Below, one piece after another: positions 7,077-13,610 of a stretch of DNA of 13,610 bases. Numbering within the stretch: the first letter of the stretch is position 1; each line of letters begins with the position of its first letter. The stretch covers positions 1 to 13,610 of the forward strand of contig CANEUK010000014.1 in assembly GCA_947441695.1 (NCBI GenBank), read 5' to 3'. Origin of the DNA: Rickettsiales bacterium. GTDB taxonomy: Bacteria > Pseudomonadota > Alphaproteobacteria > Rickettsiales > UBA1997. Made by a program: the position numbers and the translations under genes. Below the pieces are notes generated by a model. It saw only the letters and a list, made by a program, of their open reading frames with translations. It was not told where the DNA came from and made no database searches.

Positions 7077-7718
7077 ATGTCAAACATCGGCAAACTAATT
7101 AGCGGTTTTCGCGTTTTTAAAGCTACAACTTTTCAACAAAAAAAAGATGTAATTGGGCATTTGATTGCTCAAGGTCACAAGCCTTCAACTATGGTGATTT
7201 CTTGCGTTGACATAAGGCTGGCGCCAGCCGAAATTTTTTCTACAAATCCCGGCGAACTTTACGTAATCAACAATATTGGCGGATTAGTTCCCAAATACGA
7301 CACCAAAGGAATTCACGGAATTTTATCGGCAATTGAATATGCGGTAAATGACTTGCAGGTTGAAAGCATAATTGTTCTAGGTCACGCCAAATGTAACAGC
7401 ATCAAAATGATGATGTCAGACAAATTCTCGGCCAAAACTAACGGACTTTCCGAATCAATGAAAACTTGGCTTTCGGTTGCTTCTGAAGCTCGCGACGCCG
7501 TTAAAGAACAAATGTCGCAAAAAAGCCAAGAAGAACAAGAAGCTTCTTGCGAACAAGAATCGATAATTATCTCGTTAAAAAACTTGATGACTTATCCCTA
7601 CATCGCCAAACGCATGAAAGAAAATAAACTAAATATTTTTGGTTGGCATTTTAACATTGAAACCGGCGAAATCATGGCTTTCGACACCAACACTAAATTT
7701 TTTGAACCGATATCTTGA
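7077..7718 (+). CDS. Beta-class carbonic anhydrase
   Basis: The enzyme interconverts CO2 and bicarbonate in the cytoplasm, supplying bicarbonate for carboxylases and buffering pH. The 213-residue length is typical. The zinc ligands are readable as Cys43 in SCVDIR (42-47), His103 and Cys106 in GHAKC (102-106), with the Asp45-Arg47 dyad conserved. The usual CSDSR and GHxxCGG motifs are altered (CVDIR; GHAKCNS), so this is a divergent member that should still bind zinc. IGGLVP and the GILSAIEYAV helix also fit. A Glu/Gln-rich stretch (about 143-160) lies in the expected helical insertion. The transglutaminase-like gene follows 40 nt downstream on the same strand and may be cotranscribed. No Shine-Dalgarno sequence is visible. 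Confidence 0.9.
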   Translation: MSNIGKLISGFRVFKATTFQQKKDVIGHLIAQGHKPSTMVISCVDIRLAPAEIFSTNPGELYVINNIGGLVPKYDTKGIHGILSAIEYAVNDLQVESIIVLGHAKCNSIKMMMSDKFSAKTNGLSESMKTWLSVASEARDAVKEQMSQKSQEEQEASCEQESIIISLKNLMTYPYIAKRMKENKLNIFGWHFNIETGEIMAFDTNTKFFEPIS

Positions 7719-7758
7719 AAAGGCAAGTTTTGGACAGTAAAAAATGGCATAAAACCAC

Positions 7759-9114
7759 ATGAAGTTAAAAATCTTAGTTTTGCTCGCCATTTTTTTGCCA
7801 ATAATTGCTCAACCAAAATTATTGTTGGCGGCAACAACGCTGGCAAAACCAAGATTGGCAATTTTAAGTTGGGAAGAAGAAACCAACTTAAATTCAACTG
7901 GAAAAAGTTCAGAAATTTTTGTTCAAGGCAAAGTTCAAGATTTTTTGCCAAATCAGGTAATGACGTCTTTTTCGATTGGTTTTGATCAAACTCGGCAAAT
8001 AAAAATCACCCGCGTAATTTGCGACGGCGCAAACGCCAATTATACCTTTAAAAACAACACGCTTACTCTAAAATTTTCAACCCCCAAACCCAACAACCAA
8101 AAGGTTTCATTTTATTTTGCGTTTGAAGAAACTTACAAAAAAATTAACCAATTTTTACGCCAAGAATCCATTATTATTCCAAGTTTTGCTGCCGAAGCCA
8201 ATGCCGAAGTGATAATCAATTTTCCAAATTCTCTCGAATCGGCAACTCTTAACCCCAAAATCACCAAAAACGGTAATAGTTTTATTTACAAAAACTTGGT
8301 TCCGCAAAACGGCGTTGCCGAAATAATCAAATTAACCGAAGCCCAAAATATTTGGGACGTAACAATAAAAGCCAACGTCGTTTCAGATAAGCCGATAAAA
8401 GAAATTACGCTGGCTTTGCCGCTTTATTTTCAAAATGGCGGGCAGCGCGTAGAAAATTTTGCTACAAAACTTAGCCAAACTCCGTTTGAACAAAAAACTC
8501 AAAACAAACAGAAAATTTTTAAATTTAAAAATATCGGCACCCAAATTAGCACGCAAAATTTGGCGCGCGTTTATGTTGGACAAAACCATCGCACGCCAAT
8601 CAATCGCAACCCGCAAGATTATCTCAATTTAACCTCGCAAAACGCGGCTTTATTAACGCCAATTTTGCAGCAAATTTATCAAAATCCAAAATATAAAAAT
8701 TTACCACTTTACGCCAAAATTGGTCAATTTGTTTACGAATTTATTAAATACGATGCTTCTTACATAGGAAAGCTTCCAAGCCTTCAAAACATTTTGCAAA
8801 ACCAAGTTGGCGTTTGCACCGAATACGCTAATTTATACAACTCTTTGGCGCGACTTGCCCAAATTCCGTCTTTTGTTGCTCATGGCGGCGCGTGCGGCGA
8901 ATATGAAAAATGCGAAGGTCACGCTTGGAATGTGATTTATATCAACGGAAAATGGATTGAAGTTGACCCAACGTGGAATTTGATGTCGGGAATTGTTTCA
9001 TCTTCGCACGTTTATTTTGACGATAACCAAAAAGCTGGCATCGAAATTGAATATTTAGACGATAACCAAAAAGTTGAGTCAAAAGTTGATTTTGAAATGA
9101 AAAAAGTTTTGTGA
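7759..9114 (+). CDS. Exported transglutaminase-like (papain-fold) protein
   Basis: The 451-residue protein starts with a signal peptide (KLK then a hydrophobic stretch to about residue 24, with possible cleavage near LLLAA-TT). It is therefore probably periplasmic or secreted. Residues about 35-290 are a beta-rich region resembling the N-terminal part of DUF3857-type transglutaminase proteins, though no precise match is claimed. The transglutaminase core lies at about 315-410. Cys353 in VGVCTEYANLYNSLAR, His388 in GHAWNVIY and Asp403 in EVDPTWN form the expected triad. Such domains act as proteases, peptidases or cross-linkers; the substrate here is unknown. The C terminus has a short duplication, DDNQKAG (421-427) and DDNQKVE (434-440). 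The gene lies between carbonic anhydrase and a serine hydrolase on the same strand, and a hairpin follows it (9120-9144). Confidence 0.85.
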   Translation: MKLKILVLLAIFLPIIAQPKLLLAATTLAKPRLAILSWEEETNLNSTGKSSEIFVQGKVQDFLPNQVMTSFSIGFDQTRQIKITRVICDGANANYTFKNNTLTLKFSTPKPNNQKVSFYFAFEETYKKINQFLRQESIIIPSFAAEANAEVIINFPNSLESATLNPKITKNGNSFIYKNLVPQNGVAEIIKLTEAQNIWDVTIKANVVSDKPIKEITLALPLYFQNGGQRVENFATKLSQTPFEQKTQNKQKIFKFKNIGTQISTQNLARVYVGQNHRTPINRNPQDYLNLTSQNAALLTPILQQIYQNPKYKNLPLYAKIGQFVYEFIKYDASYIGKLPSLQNILQNQVGVCTEYANLYNSLARLAQIPSFVAHGGACGEYEKCEGHAWNVIYINGKWIEVDPTWNLMSGIVSSSHVYFDDNQKAGIEIEYLDDNQKVESKVDFEMKKVL

Positions 9115-9119
9115 GAAAT

Positions 9120-9144
9120 CAAATTCAAACTTCGTTTGAATTTG
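9120..9144. repeat. Hairpin with 11-bp stem after the transglutaminase gene
   Basis: CAAATTCAAAC (9120-9130) pairs perfectly with GTTTGAATTTG (9134-9144) around a TTC loop, 6 nt past the stop codon. There is no T-run, so it is not a classic intrinsic terminator; it could be a processing or 3'-end stabilising structure. The arm CAAATTCAAA also occurs in the 6057-6081 inverted repeat. Confidence 0.55.
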
Positions 9145-9163
9145 GTGAATTTGGAATTGCTGC

Positions 9164-9182
9164 GCAGCGAATAAATCGCTGC
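9164..9182. repeat. Second hairpin in the same spacer
   Basis: GCAGCGA (9164-9170) pairs with TCGCTGC (9176-9182) around ATAAA. TGCG at 9161-9164 and CGCA at 9187-9190 could extend it with a bulge. It lies 30 nt before the ATG of the beta-lactamase-like gene, so it may be in that gene's leader. Confidence 0.45.
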
Positions 9183-9212
9183 ATTTCGCAATAAATTAAA
9201 TTTTATTTTTTT

Positions 9213-10706
9213 ATGCCAGCCGAAAACGAGTTAAACAAAATAAACAAAAAGCCGATAATTGGAGAAGTGACAAATTTTGCTGCGGTTTCTAGCAACAGCA
9301 ATTCAAGCAGCGCGGCTGGCGAACAAGATTTTACCCAAAATCAATCAAAGCCAATTAACCAAGAAACCATGTTTGGCGAAGGTTCAATTGGCAAAATTCG
9401 CTTTGCAGGTTTGGCTTATATGTTGCAACAAGAAAAAATAATAAATTTGCAAGACAACGCCAAAGATTTTTTTGCCTCTGAAAAAATGACTGATTTTTTA
9501 GCCAAAAAATACCCCGAAAAATCAGGGGAATTACAACAAGAAATTGGCAAGTTTTTTTCTGGCGACAGCGAAAATGCAACTCTCGCCGACCTTACAACCC
9601 ACCGCGCCGGAACCGGAGATTTAACTCGCGACCAAGGAAAGTTATTTGAAGAAAAAGGAATTGAGCAAAATTATAAAATTACCGATTTGCTACTTCCAAT
9701 TGACAAAGAAAAACAGGTAGTAAAACGCGACAATAACGGCAAACCAAGCGCCCAAAAAGGCGACAACGTAGAAGATAAAGATTTGCCCGAAGCAAAATAT
9801 GGCGCGCACGATTATAGCAATTTGGGCTATATGCTGCTTGGGCTGGCGATGGAACAAGCCTATCACCAAAAAAATCCCGAATCAAACAAAGACTACAAAA
9901 AACTGCTCAAAGATTTTATGCTTGAACCAGTTGAAGGTCACGCCGCTAATTCTGATCTTAAATTTGAAAACACCAAATTTGGCGAAGATTTAATGCCGCA
10001 AGATAATTTGGCGCGCAGCACTTGGTTTGAAAAAGGCGAGTTGGTTGACGCCACTAAATTTAGCGGCGCCAATGCTGCGGGTGGCGCTTTTACTTCAGCC
10101 GCTGATTCAACCAAATTTTTTAACGAATTTTTTAAAGGTTTTCCCTCAACGCCAGAATATAAACAAGAAAACGCCAATAAGTTTTTTTCTAACGAAACAA
10201 TTGAGACGATGATGGCAGAATCTTTAAAATTTGGCAATTGCGGCGTCAATAATTCTAAGGGTCGCGAAGGTAATGAAAGATTTCAAGCACCGGGTTTTGC
10301 TTTTGAAATTGACAAAAATTCTGACAAAATAATTTCTTACGAAAAAGGCGGTAACACTTTTGGCTACGCGTCTTTTTTAAGCTTTAACCCCGAAACTGGT
10401 GCTAAAATTGACATGGTGGCGCAAGAAAATGTAACCAACGCCGTGGCGCAACAGCAGCAAAAAACTGTTGAAAATTTGATGGCTGAAAATGTTGGTGAAA
10501 ACGGCAAATTTAATCGCAAAAAAATGCTCAATGAAAACGCGCCAGAACTTTTGGCGAAGAAGGAAGTAAAAGGGGTTTTAAATGATTTGATTGGAAAAAT
10601 TTCTGTTCCACAAAATGACAAAGAAGACAATTTAAGACCGCCAGAAAATACCAAATCAAAAAACCCTGAAAAAAGCTCTAAAAACTCCGCAGGACGGGAT
10701 TTGTAA
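9213..10706 (+). CDS. Serine hydrolase of the beta-lactamase/class C PBP-like fold, no signal peptide
   Basis: The 497-residue protein has the active-site set of the beta-lactamase-related family (PF00144 type). Ser58 and Lys61 lie in GSIGK, followed by the usual helix and INLQDNAKDFF. TLADLTTHRAGTGD (123-136) matches the family's LLTHTSG segment. The Tyr201-Ser-Asn203 motif is in HDYSNLGYMLLG, and KGGNTFGYASF (377-387) takes the place of the third motif. Most relatives are exported, but this one has a hydrophilic, Asn/Ser-rich N terminus with no signal peptide. It also carries a long Lys/Glu-rich C-terminal extension (about 410-497) without similarity I recognise. It may be a cytoplasmic esterase/peptidase or a protein exported by a dedicated secretion system; neither is shown. 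The last codons and the TAA stop lie inside a palindromic repeat (10691-10715). Confidence 0.8.
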   Translation: MPAENELNKINKKPIIGEVTNFAAVSSNSNSSSAAGEQDFTQNQSKPINQETMFGEGSIGKIRFAGLAYMLQQEKIINLQDNAKDFFASEKMTDFLAKKYPEKSGELQQEIGKFFSGDSENATLADLTTHRAGTGDLTRDQGKLFEEKGIEQNYKITDLLLPIDKEKQVVKRDNNGKPSAQKGDNVEDKDLPEAKYGAHDYSNLGYMLLGLAMEQAYHQKNPESNKDYKKLLKDFMLEPVEGHAANSDLKFENTKFGEDLMPQDNLARSTWFEKGELVDATKFSGANAAGGAFTSAADSTKFFNEFFKGFPSTPEYKQENANKFFSNETIETMMAESLKFGNCGVNNSKGREGNERFQAPGFAFEIDKNSDKIISYEKGGNTFGYASFLSFNPETGAKIDMVAQENVTNAVAQQQQKTVENLMAENVGENGKFNRKKMLNENAPELLAKKEVKGVLNDLIGKISVPQNDKEDNLRPPENTKSKNPEKSSKNSAGRDL

Positions 10707-10715
10707 TCCCGTCCT
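10691..10715. repeat. TTTGTAA-centred palindrome, copy 1 (contains the stop codon of the upstream gene)
   Basis: AGGACGGGATT (10691-10701) and its exact complement (10705-10715) flank TGT. The TAA at 10704-10706 is the stop of the beta-lactamase-like gene, so the repeat encodes that protein's last residues. As RNA it forms an 11-bp GC-rich stem; with no good T-run it is at best a weak terminator. Confidence 0.8.
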
Positions 10716-10750
10716 CATTTTCATGTCATTTTGAAATTGAACTGAAAATG
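10716..10750. repeat. Inverted repeat linking the two palindromes
   Basis: CATTTTCA (10716-10723) pairs with TGAAAATG (10743-10750), filling exactly the space between palindrome copies 1 and 2. The three stems could stack as a compound structure. Confidence 0.5.
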
Positions 10751-10776
10751 TGGACTGGGTTTGTAAACCCAGTCCA
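10751..10776. repeat. TTTGTAA-centred palindrome, copy 2
   Basis: TGGACTGGGTTT (10751-10762) and its exact complement (10765-10776) flank GT. It shares the central TTTGTAA and the general form GGACxGGxTTTGTAA with copy 1. The arms differ between copies but stay self-complementary. It lies 76 nt before the icd ATG. Confidence 0.75.
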
Positions 10777-10852
10777 GCAACGTGGCAGAAAATAAAAAAA
10801 TCTAAGCAAAAACTTAAAACTCCCAATAAACTTAAAAAAAACCAAACTAAAC

Positions 10853-12070
10853 ATGAAAAAAATTCTGGTAAAAAACCCCATCGTCGAAATTGATGGCGAC
10901 GAAATGACCCGCGTGATTTGGCGCTCAATCAAAGAAAAGCTGATTTTGCCGCATCTTGATTTGCCGATTAAATATTTTGATTTGTCGATTGAAAACCGCG
11001 ACGCCACGCGCGACCAAATCACCATTGACGCCGCAAACGCGATCAAAGAATTTGGCGTGGGCATAAAATGCGCCACAATCACGCCTGACGAGGCGCGCCA
11101 GCAAGAATTTAATCTCAAAGAAATTTACAAATCACCCAACGGAACTATTCGCAACATTTTAGACGGAACGGTTTTTCGCGAGCCAATTGTTTGCGCCAAC
11201 GTGCCGCGCTTGGTTTCAAACTGGACTTCGCCAATTATTGTTGGGCGTCACGCTTTTGGCGACCAATATAAAGCTACCGATTTTGTGGTGCCAGAAGCCG
11301 GAAAGTTAACGCTTAAATTTGAAGGCAAAAGCGGTGAAATAATTGAGCGCGAGGTTTTCAATTTCAAAAGCTCTGGCGTTGCTTTGGCAATGTATAACGT
11401 GGATGAATCAATTCGCGGTTTTGCTTATTCGTGTTTTAATTTGGCTCTTCAAAAAAATTGGCCGCTCTATCTTTCAACCAAAAACACCATTTTAAAAAAA
11501 TATGACGGGCGTTTTAAAGATATTTTTGCCGAAATTTACGAGACCGAATTTAAAGAAAAATTTGCCGCTAAAAAAATTGTCTACGAACATCGCTTAATCG
11601 ACGATATGGTTGCCAGCGCGCTTAAATGGAGCGGCAATTTTATTTGGGCGTGCAAAAATTATGACGGCGACGTGCAATCTGATTCGGTGGCGCAAGGATT
11701 TGGCTCTTTGGGTTTGATGACTTCGGTTTTAATCACGCCAAACGGCAAAATTATGGAAGCCGAAGCCGCGCACGGAACCGTAACGCGCCATTTTCGTCAA
11801 CATCAAAAAGGAAATCCAACTTCAACCAATCCATTGGCGTCAATTTTTGCGTGGACGCGCGGGCTTGAGTTTCGCGGCAAACTCGACGAAAACTTAGAAT
11901 TAATCGAATTTTGTCACAAACTTGAAAAAGTTTGCGTAGCAACGGTTGAATCAGGAAAAATGACTAAAGATTTAGCGGTTGGAATTTACGGCAACAAGGT
12001 AGAAAACGGCAAACATTATCTTTATACCGACGAATTTTTGGCAGAAATTAGTAAAAATTTGATTTCTTAA
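10853..12070 (+). CDS. icd: NADP-dependent isocitrate dehydrogenase (eukaryote-like dimeric type)
   Basis: The enzyme oxidises isocitrate to 2-oxoglutarate and CO2 in the TCA cycle and makes NADPH. The 405-residue length and sequence match the subfamily shared by alphaproteobacteria and eukaryotic IDH1/IDH2. IDGDEMTR (13-20), SPNGTIRN (94-101), GRHAFGDQY (131-139, including the Arg that corresponds to Arg132 of human IDH1), YEHRLIDDMVA, KNYDGDVQSDSVAQGFGSLG and EAEAAHGTVTRH are all present, so the substrate, metal and NADP sites look intact. It is full-length with no frame disruption. The TAA stop shares its last A with the ATG of the DUF3750 gene, which suggests translational coupling. The leader has no Shine-Dalgarno sequence. 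Its product, 2-oxoglutarate, is also the cosubstrate of the oxygenase encoded in this window, but the two genes are not linked in an operon. Confidence 0.97.
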   Translation: MKKILVKNPIVEIDGDEMTRVIWRSIKEKLILPHLDLPIKYFDLSIENRDATRDQITIDAANAIKEFGVGIKCATITPDEARQQEFNLKEIYKSPNGTIRNILDGTVFREPIVCANVPRLVSNWTSPIIVGRHAFGDQYKATDFVVPEAGKLTLKFEGKSGEIIEREVFNFKSSGVALAMYNVDESIRGFAYSCFNLALQKNWPLYLSTKNTILKKYDGRFKDIFAEIYETEFKEKFAAKKIVYEHRLIDDMVASALKWSGNFIWACKNYDGDVQSDSVAQGFGSLGLMTSVLITPNGKIMEAEAAHGTVTRHFRQHQKGNPTSTNPLASIFAWTRGLEFRGKLDENLELIEFCHKLEKVCVATVESGKMTKDLAVGIYGNKVENGKHYLYTDEFLAEISKNLIS

Positions 12071-12855
12071 TGCGCGGCAAAAAAATTTTTACGAAAAAAA
12101 TGATCTTCTTTGCTTTGGTTATTTTTACCTTTTGCCTAATTTTTTTTAACCCAAAAGCTGGCAATCTTGGTTGGCAAGAAGCCAGCCGCAAAAGTGCAAA
12201 TTTAGTGCCTTTGGCAAAAGATGATGCGTTGGCGCAAGTGCAAATTTATTCTGCCAAAGCCTTTTCGTGGCGCGGAAAATTTAGCCAACATACTTGGATT
12301 GCCACCAAAGAAAAAAACGCCGAAAGCTATTTGGTTTATCAAGTGGTTTTGTGGGGAACTTATTTTGGTGCCGATGGCGTGGTTTTGATAAATCAAGATT
12401 TGCCCGACCGCCATTGGTATGACGCGCGACCAGAAATAATTTTTTCTCAAAGTGGCGAAGAGGCTCAAAAAATTATTCCCCAAATTCAAGCTGCGGCAAA
12501 ATCTTATCCTTATCAAAAAACCTACCGCGCTTATCCGGGGCCAAACAGCAACACGTTTGTTTCGCACATAATTCGCTCAATTCCCGAACTAAAAATTGCG
12601 CTGCCAAACAACGCCATTGGCAAAGATTGGCTTTGCAACAAAAATGGCGTGAAATTTTTTGCCCTAACCGAGTCAAAAACTGGCGTGCAGTTTTCGCTTT
12701 TTGGAATGTTTGGAATTTTATTTGGACTGGTTGAAGGCCTTGAAATCAATATTATCGGGCTTTCTTTTGGAATCGATTTTTTGCATCCTGCCTTAAAGCT
12801 GCCGGGAATTGGCAGAGTTGGAATTGCAAAACCTTTTGATTTAGATCCTGTTTAG
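12070..12855 (+). CDS. DUF3750 family protein, membrane-anchored
   Basis: The 261-residue protein belongs by pattern to the DUF3750 family of uncharacterised proteobacterial proteins. An N-terminal membrane helix (about 11-26, MIFFALVIFTFCLIFF) follows a basic start (RGKKIFTKK), so most of the protein should be periplasmic or envelope-facing. Family-like features are FSWRGKFSQHTWIATK (65-80), DRHWYDARPE (113-122) and YPGPNSNTFVSHI (155-167). Conserved His74, His115 and Asn/Ser residues hint at an enzymatic or lipid-facing site, but no reaction is known to me. A Gly-rich hydrophobic stretch (about 208-235) may re-enter the membrane. The ATG overlaps the icd stop by 1 nt. The family call rests on memory of the motif, not on a search. 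Confidence 0.75.
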   Translation: MRGKKIFTKKMIFFALVIFTFCLIFFNPKAGNLGWQEASRKSANLVPLAKDDALAQVQIYSAKAFSWRGKFSQHTWIATKEKNAESYLVYQVVLWGTYFGADGVVLINQDLPDRHWYDARPEIIFSQSGEEAQKIIPQIQAAAKSYPYQKTYRAYPGPNSNTFVSHIIRSIPELKIALPNNAIGKDWLCNKNGVKFFALTESKTGVQFSLFGMFGILFGLVEGLEINIIGLSFGIDFLHPALKLPGIGRVGIAKPFDLDPV

Positions 12856-12877
12856 AATCTTAAAAAAAAGAAGTTTT

Positions 12878-12902
12878 GCAGAAACGGGATTTGTAATTCT
12901 GC
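12878..12902. terminator. Decayed TTTGTAA palindrome / possible terminator between convergent genes
   Basis: GCAGAA (12878-12883) pairs with TTCTGC (12897-12902). The left arm with ACGGGATT, then TGT and AAT, matches palindrome copy 1. The right arm seems to have lost about 6 nt (CCCGTT is expected). Read on the minus strand, the stem is followed after 7 nt by a run of eight Ts (12862-12869), so it could terminate the GNAT transcript; plus-strand termination is weaker. Confidence 0.4.
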
Positions 12903-12954
12903 TTTTAAATCCAATCTCAATTGGAGAAGTTGATTTTCATAAAAAAACCAGAAA

Positions 12955-13407
12955 TTAGGCAAAAACCTTCCACACAATTTTGTTAGCAATTCCGTCTTCA
13001 AAAAATTCTTCGTCGCCGCAAGAATAGCTGTTCTTGGTATAAAAATTAACAACGCTGCGACCTTTTGATTCTCTGGCGTGAGCATAGATTGCCTTCATGC
13101 CGTTTTTTTGCGCCAACTCTTCGCAAAATTTTAAAAGTTGCGAACCAATTCCTTTATTTTGCATTTCTTTTTTTACCGCAACGCGTTGCATAAAAAATTT
13201 ATTATCGTCTTGAGTTATCATGGCTGTAGCACATAAATCATCATCCAAAAATCCAGCAACTCGAATTTTATTTTTTTCTTCAGCTAATTCTAAAGCAGAA
13301 AATTTTAAACCCAGTGGCAGGCGCAAAATTTCTTCAGCAAGCAAAATGGCTCGCCCGTAATCTTGGCTAGAATTGTCGAGAATTTTAAAAACCAAGTTAG
13401 AATTCAT
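12955..13407 (-). CDS. GNAT-family N-acetyltransferase
   Basis: The protein moves an acetyl group from acetyl-CoA to an amine; the substrate is unknown. In 150 residues it has the GNAT core. The strand MQRVAVKKEMQNKGIGSQLL (73-92) carries the acetyl-CoA pyrophosphate-binding motif QNKGIG (83-88). A helix and IYAHARESKGRSVVNFYTKNSY (107-128) match motif B of small single-domain members such as the ElaA-type or YjcF-type enzymes. The gene is convergent with the DUF3750 gene; their stop codons are separated by 99 bp containing a decayed palindrome. Nothing on its own strand is visible upstream within the window. No Shine-Dalgarno sequence precedes the ATG. It is full-length. Confidence 0.88.
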   Translation of the reverse strand: MNSNLVFKILDNSSQDYGRAILLAEEILRLPLGLKFSALELAEEKNKIRVAGFLDDDLCATAMITQDDNKFFMQRVAVKKEMQNKGIGSQLLKFCEELAQKNGMKAIYAHARESKGRSVVNFYTKNSYSCGDEEFFEDGIANKIVWKVFA

Positions 13408-13474
13408 GAAAAATAAACCAAAATCTGTGGTTAAAAAAGCTTTTAAAAAGTTTCTAAAAACTATACCAAAACAT

Positions 13475-13610
13475 CTATCTCTTGATAGTGATAACGAAGT
13501 ATTTTTGAGGAAAAATTGCGACTGAAAATGTAAGCTTTATCAAGTGATACAGCGTCATTTTCTGAACAAATTTTTGCCAAAAAGACAAAGTTAGCACTAT
13601 CAAGAGATAG
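13475..13610. repeat. Long imperfect palindrome (about 136 bp), MITE-like or structured RNA
   Basis: The outer arms, 13475-13495 and 13590-13610, are complementary at 20 of 21 positions. Pairing continues inward with about 24 of 34 positions (13496-13530 against 13556-13589) and 9 of 11 near the centre, closing at TATCA-AG-TGATA (13538-13549). Each outer arm also contains its own small palindrome, CTATC-TCTT-GATAG. No open reading frame is seen. The right arm ends at the window edge, so the element may extend further. It lies 67 bp upstream of the GNAT start codon. A miniature transposable element, a structured RNA or a multi-site operator are all possible. Confidence 0.7.

Noticed and set aside
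7598..7951. 117-codon minus-strand frame across the carbonic anhydrase/transglutaminase junction
   Set aside because: It overlaps two well-supported genes in antisense; its Leu/Phe-rich product is a typical shadow of AT-rich coding DNA.
10751..10776. Classic rho-independent terminator for the beta-lactamase-like gene
   Set aside because: The stem is strong but no T-run follows it on the plus strand, and it belongs to a palindrome family.
10726..11118. 130-codon open frame on the minus strand over the icd start
   Set aside because: It is antisense to the highly conserved icd N terminus and to the palindromes; no family features.
12202..12567. 121-codon minus-strand frame inside the DUF3750 gene
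   Set aside because: Antisense to a supported gene, with no motif.
13475..13610. CRISPR-like interpretation of the repeated CTATC...GATAG motifs
   Set aside because: The copies are inverted, not direct, and the intervening sequence is itself complementary; there are no regular spacers.

Overview
The window is AT-rich and gene-dense, with short spacers and two blocks of genes. The gene set points to an alphaproteobacterium, most plausibly a Rickettsiales- or Holosporales-like host-associated lineage. It holds a VirB10/TrbI type IV secretion protein, an NtrC-type response regulator that has lost its sigma54 contact motif, the pyruvate phosphate dikinase regulator PpsR, a eukaryote-type NADP isocitrate dehydrogenase and a DUF3750 protein. 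Almost no start codon has a recognisable Shine-Dalgarno sequence. The taxonomic placement is inference from gene content; no rRNA or marker gene is present.

Left block (1-6010, minus strand). Read in the direction of transcription it is: a fused PlsC-like acyltransferase/alpha-beta hydrolase (6010-3821), a VirB10-like protein (3739-2432), ppsR (2424-1594), a sigma54-activator-like response regulator (1572-112), and the first 41 codons of galU, which overlap the regulator by 14 nt and run off the window. The last four genes are spaced by 7 nt, 21 nt and a 14-nt overlap, so they look like one operon joining envelope/secretion, regulation of central carbon flux and UDP-glucose supply.

Divergent region and right block (6011-12855, plus strand). 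A 266-bp divergent spacer with palindromes precedes a 2-oxoglutarate/Fe(II) oxygenase of a type familiar from phages and marine bacteria. A 239-bp spacer with an insertion-sequence-like inverted repeat follows. Then come a beta-carbonic anhydrase, a secreted transglutaminase-like protein, a serine beta-lactamase-fold hydrolase with no signal peptide, NADP-isocitrate dehydrogenase, and a membrane-anchored DUF3750 protein whose ATG overlaps the icd stop codon.

Right edge (12856-13610). A convergent GNAT acetyltransferase lies on the minus strand. Upstream of it, ending exactly at the window edge, is a roughly 136-bp imperfect palindrome that no coding gene explains.

The most notable non-coding structures are (i) this long palindrome, and (ii) a small family of palindromes centred on TTTGTAA. 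One copy of that family supplies the stop codon of the beta-lactamase-like gene, a second sits beside it, and a third, decayed copy lies behind the DUF3750 gene. The most notable proteins are the regulator with degenerate GAFTGA and Walker B motifs, the VirB10-like protein with no other secretion gene in view, and the acyltransferase-hydrolase fusion. I did not see a clear-cut new multi-gene system such as a defence locus or CRISPR array.
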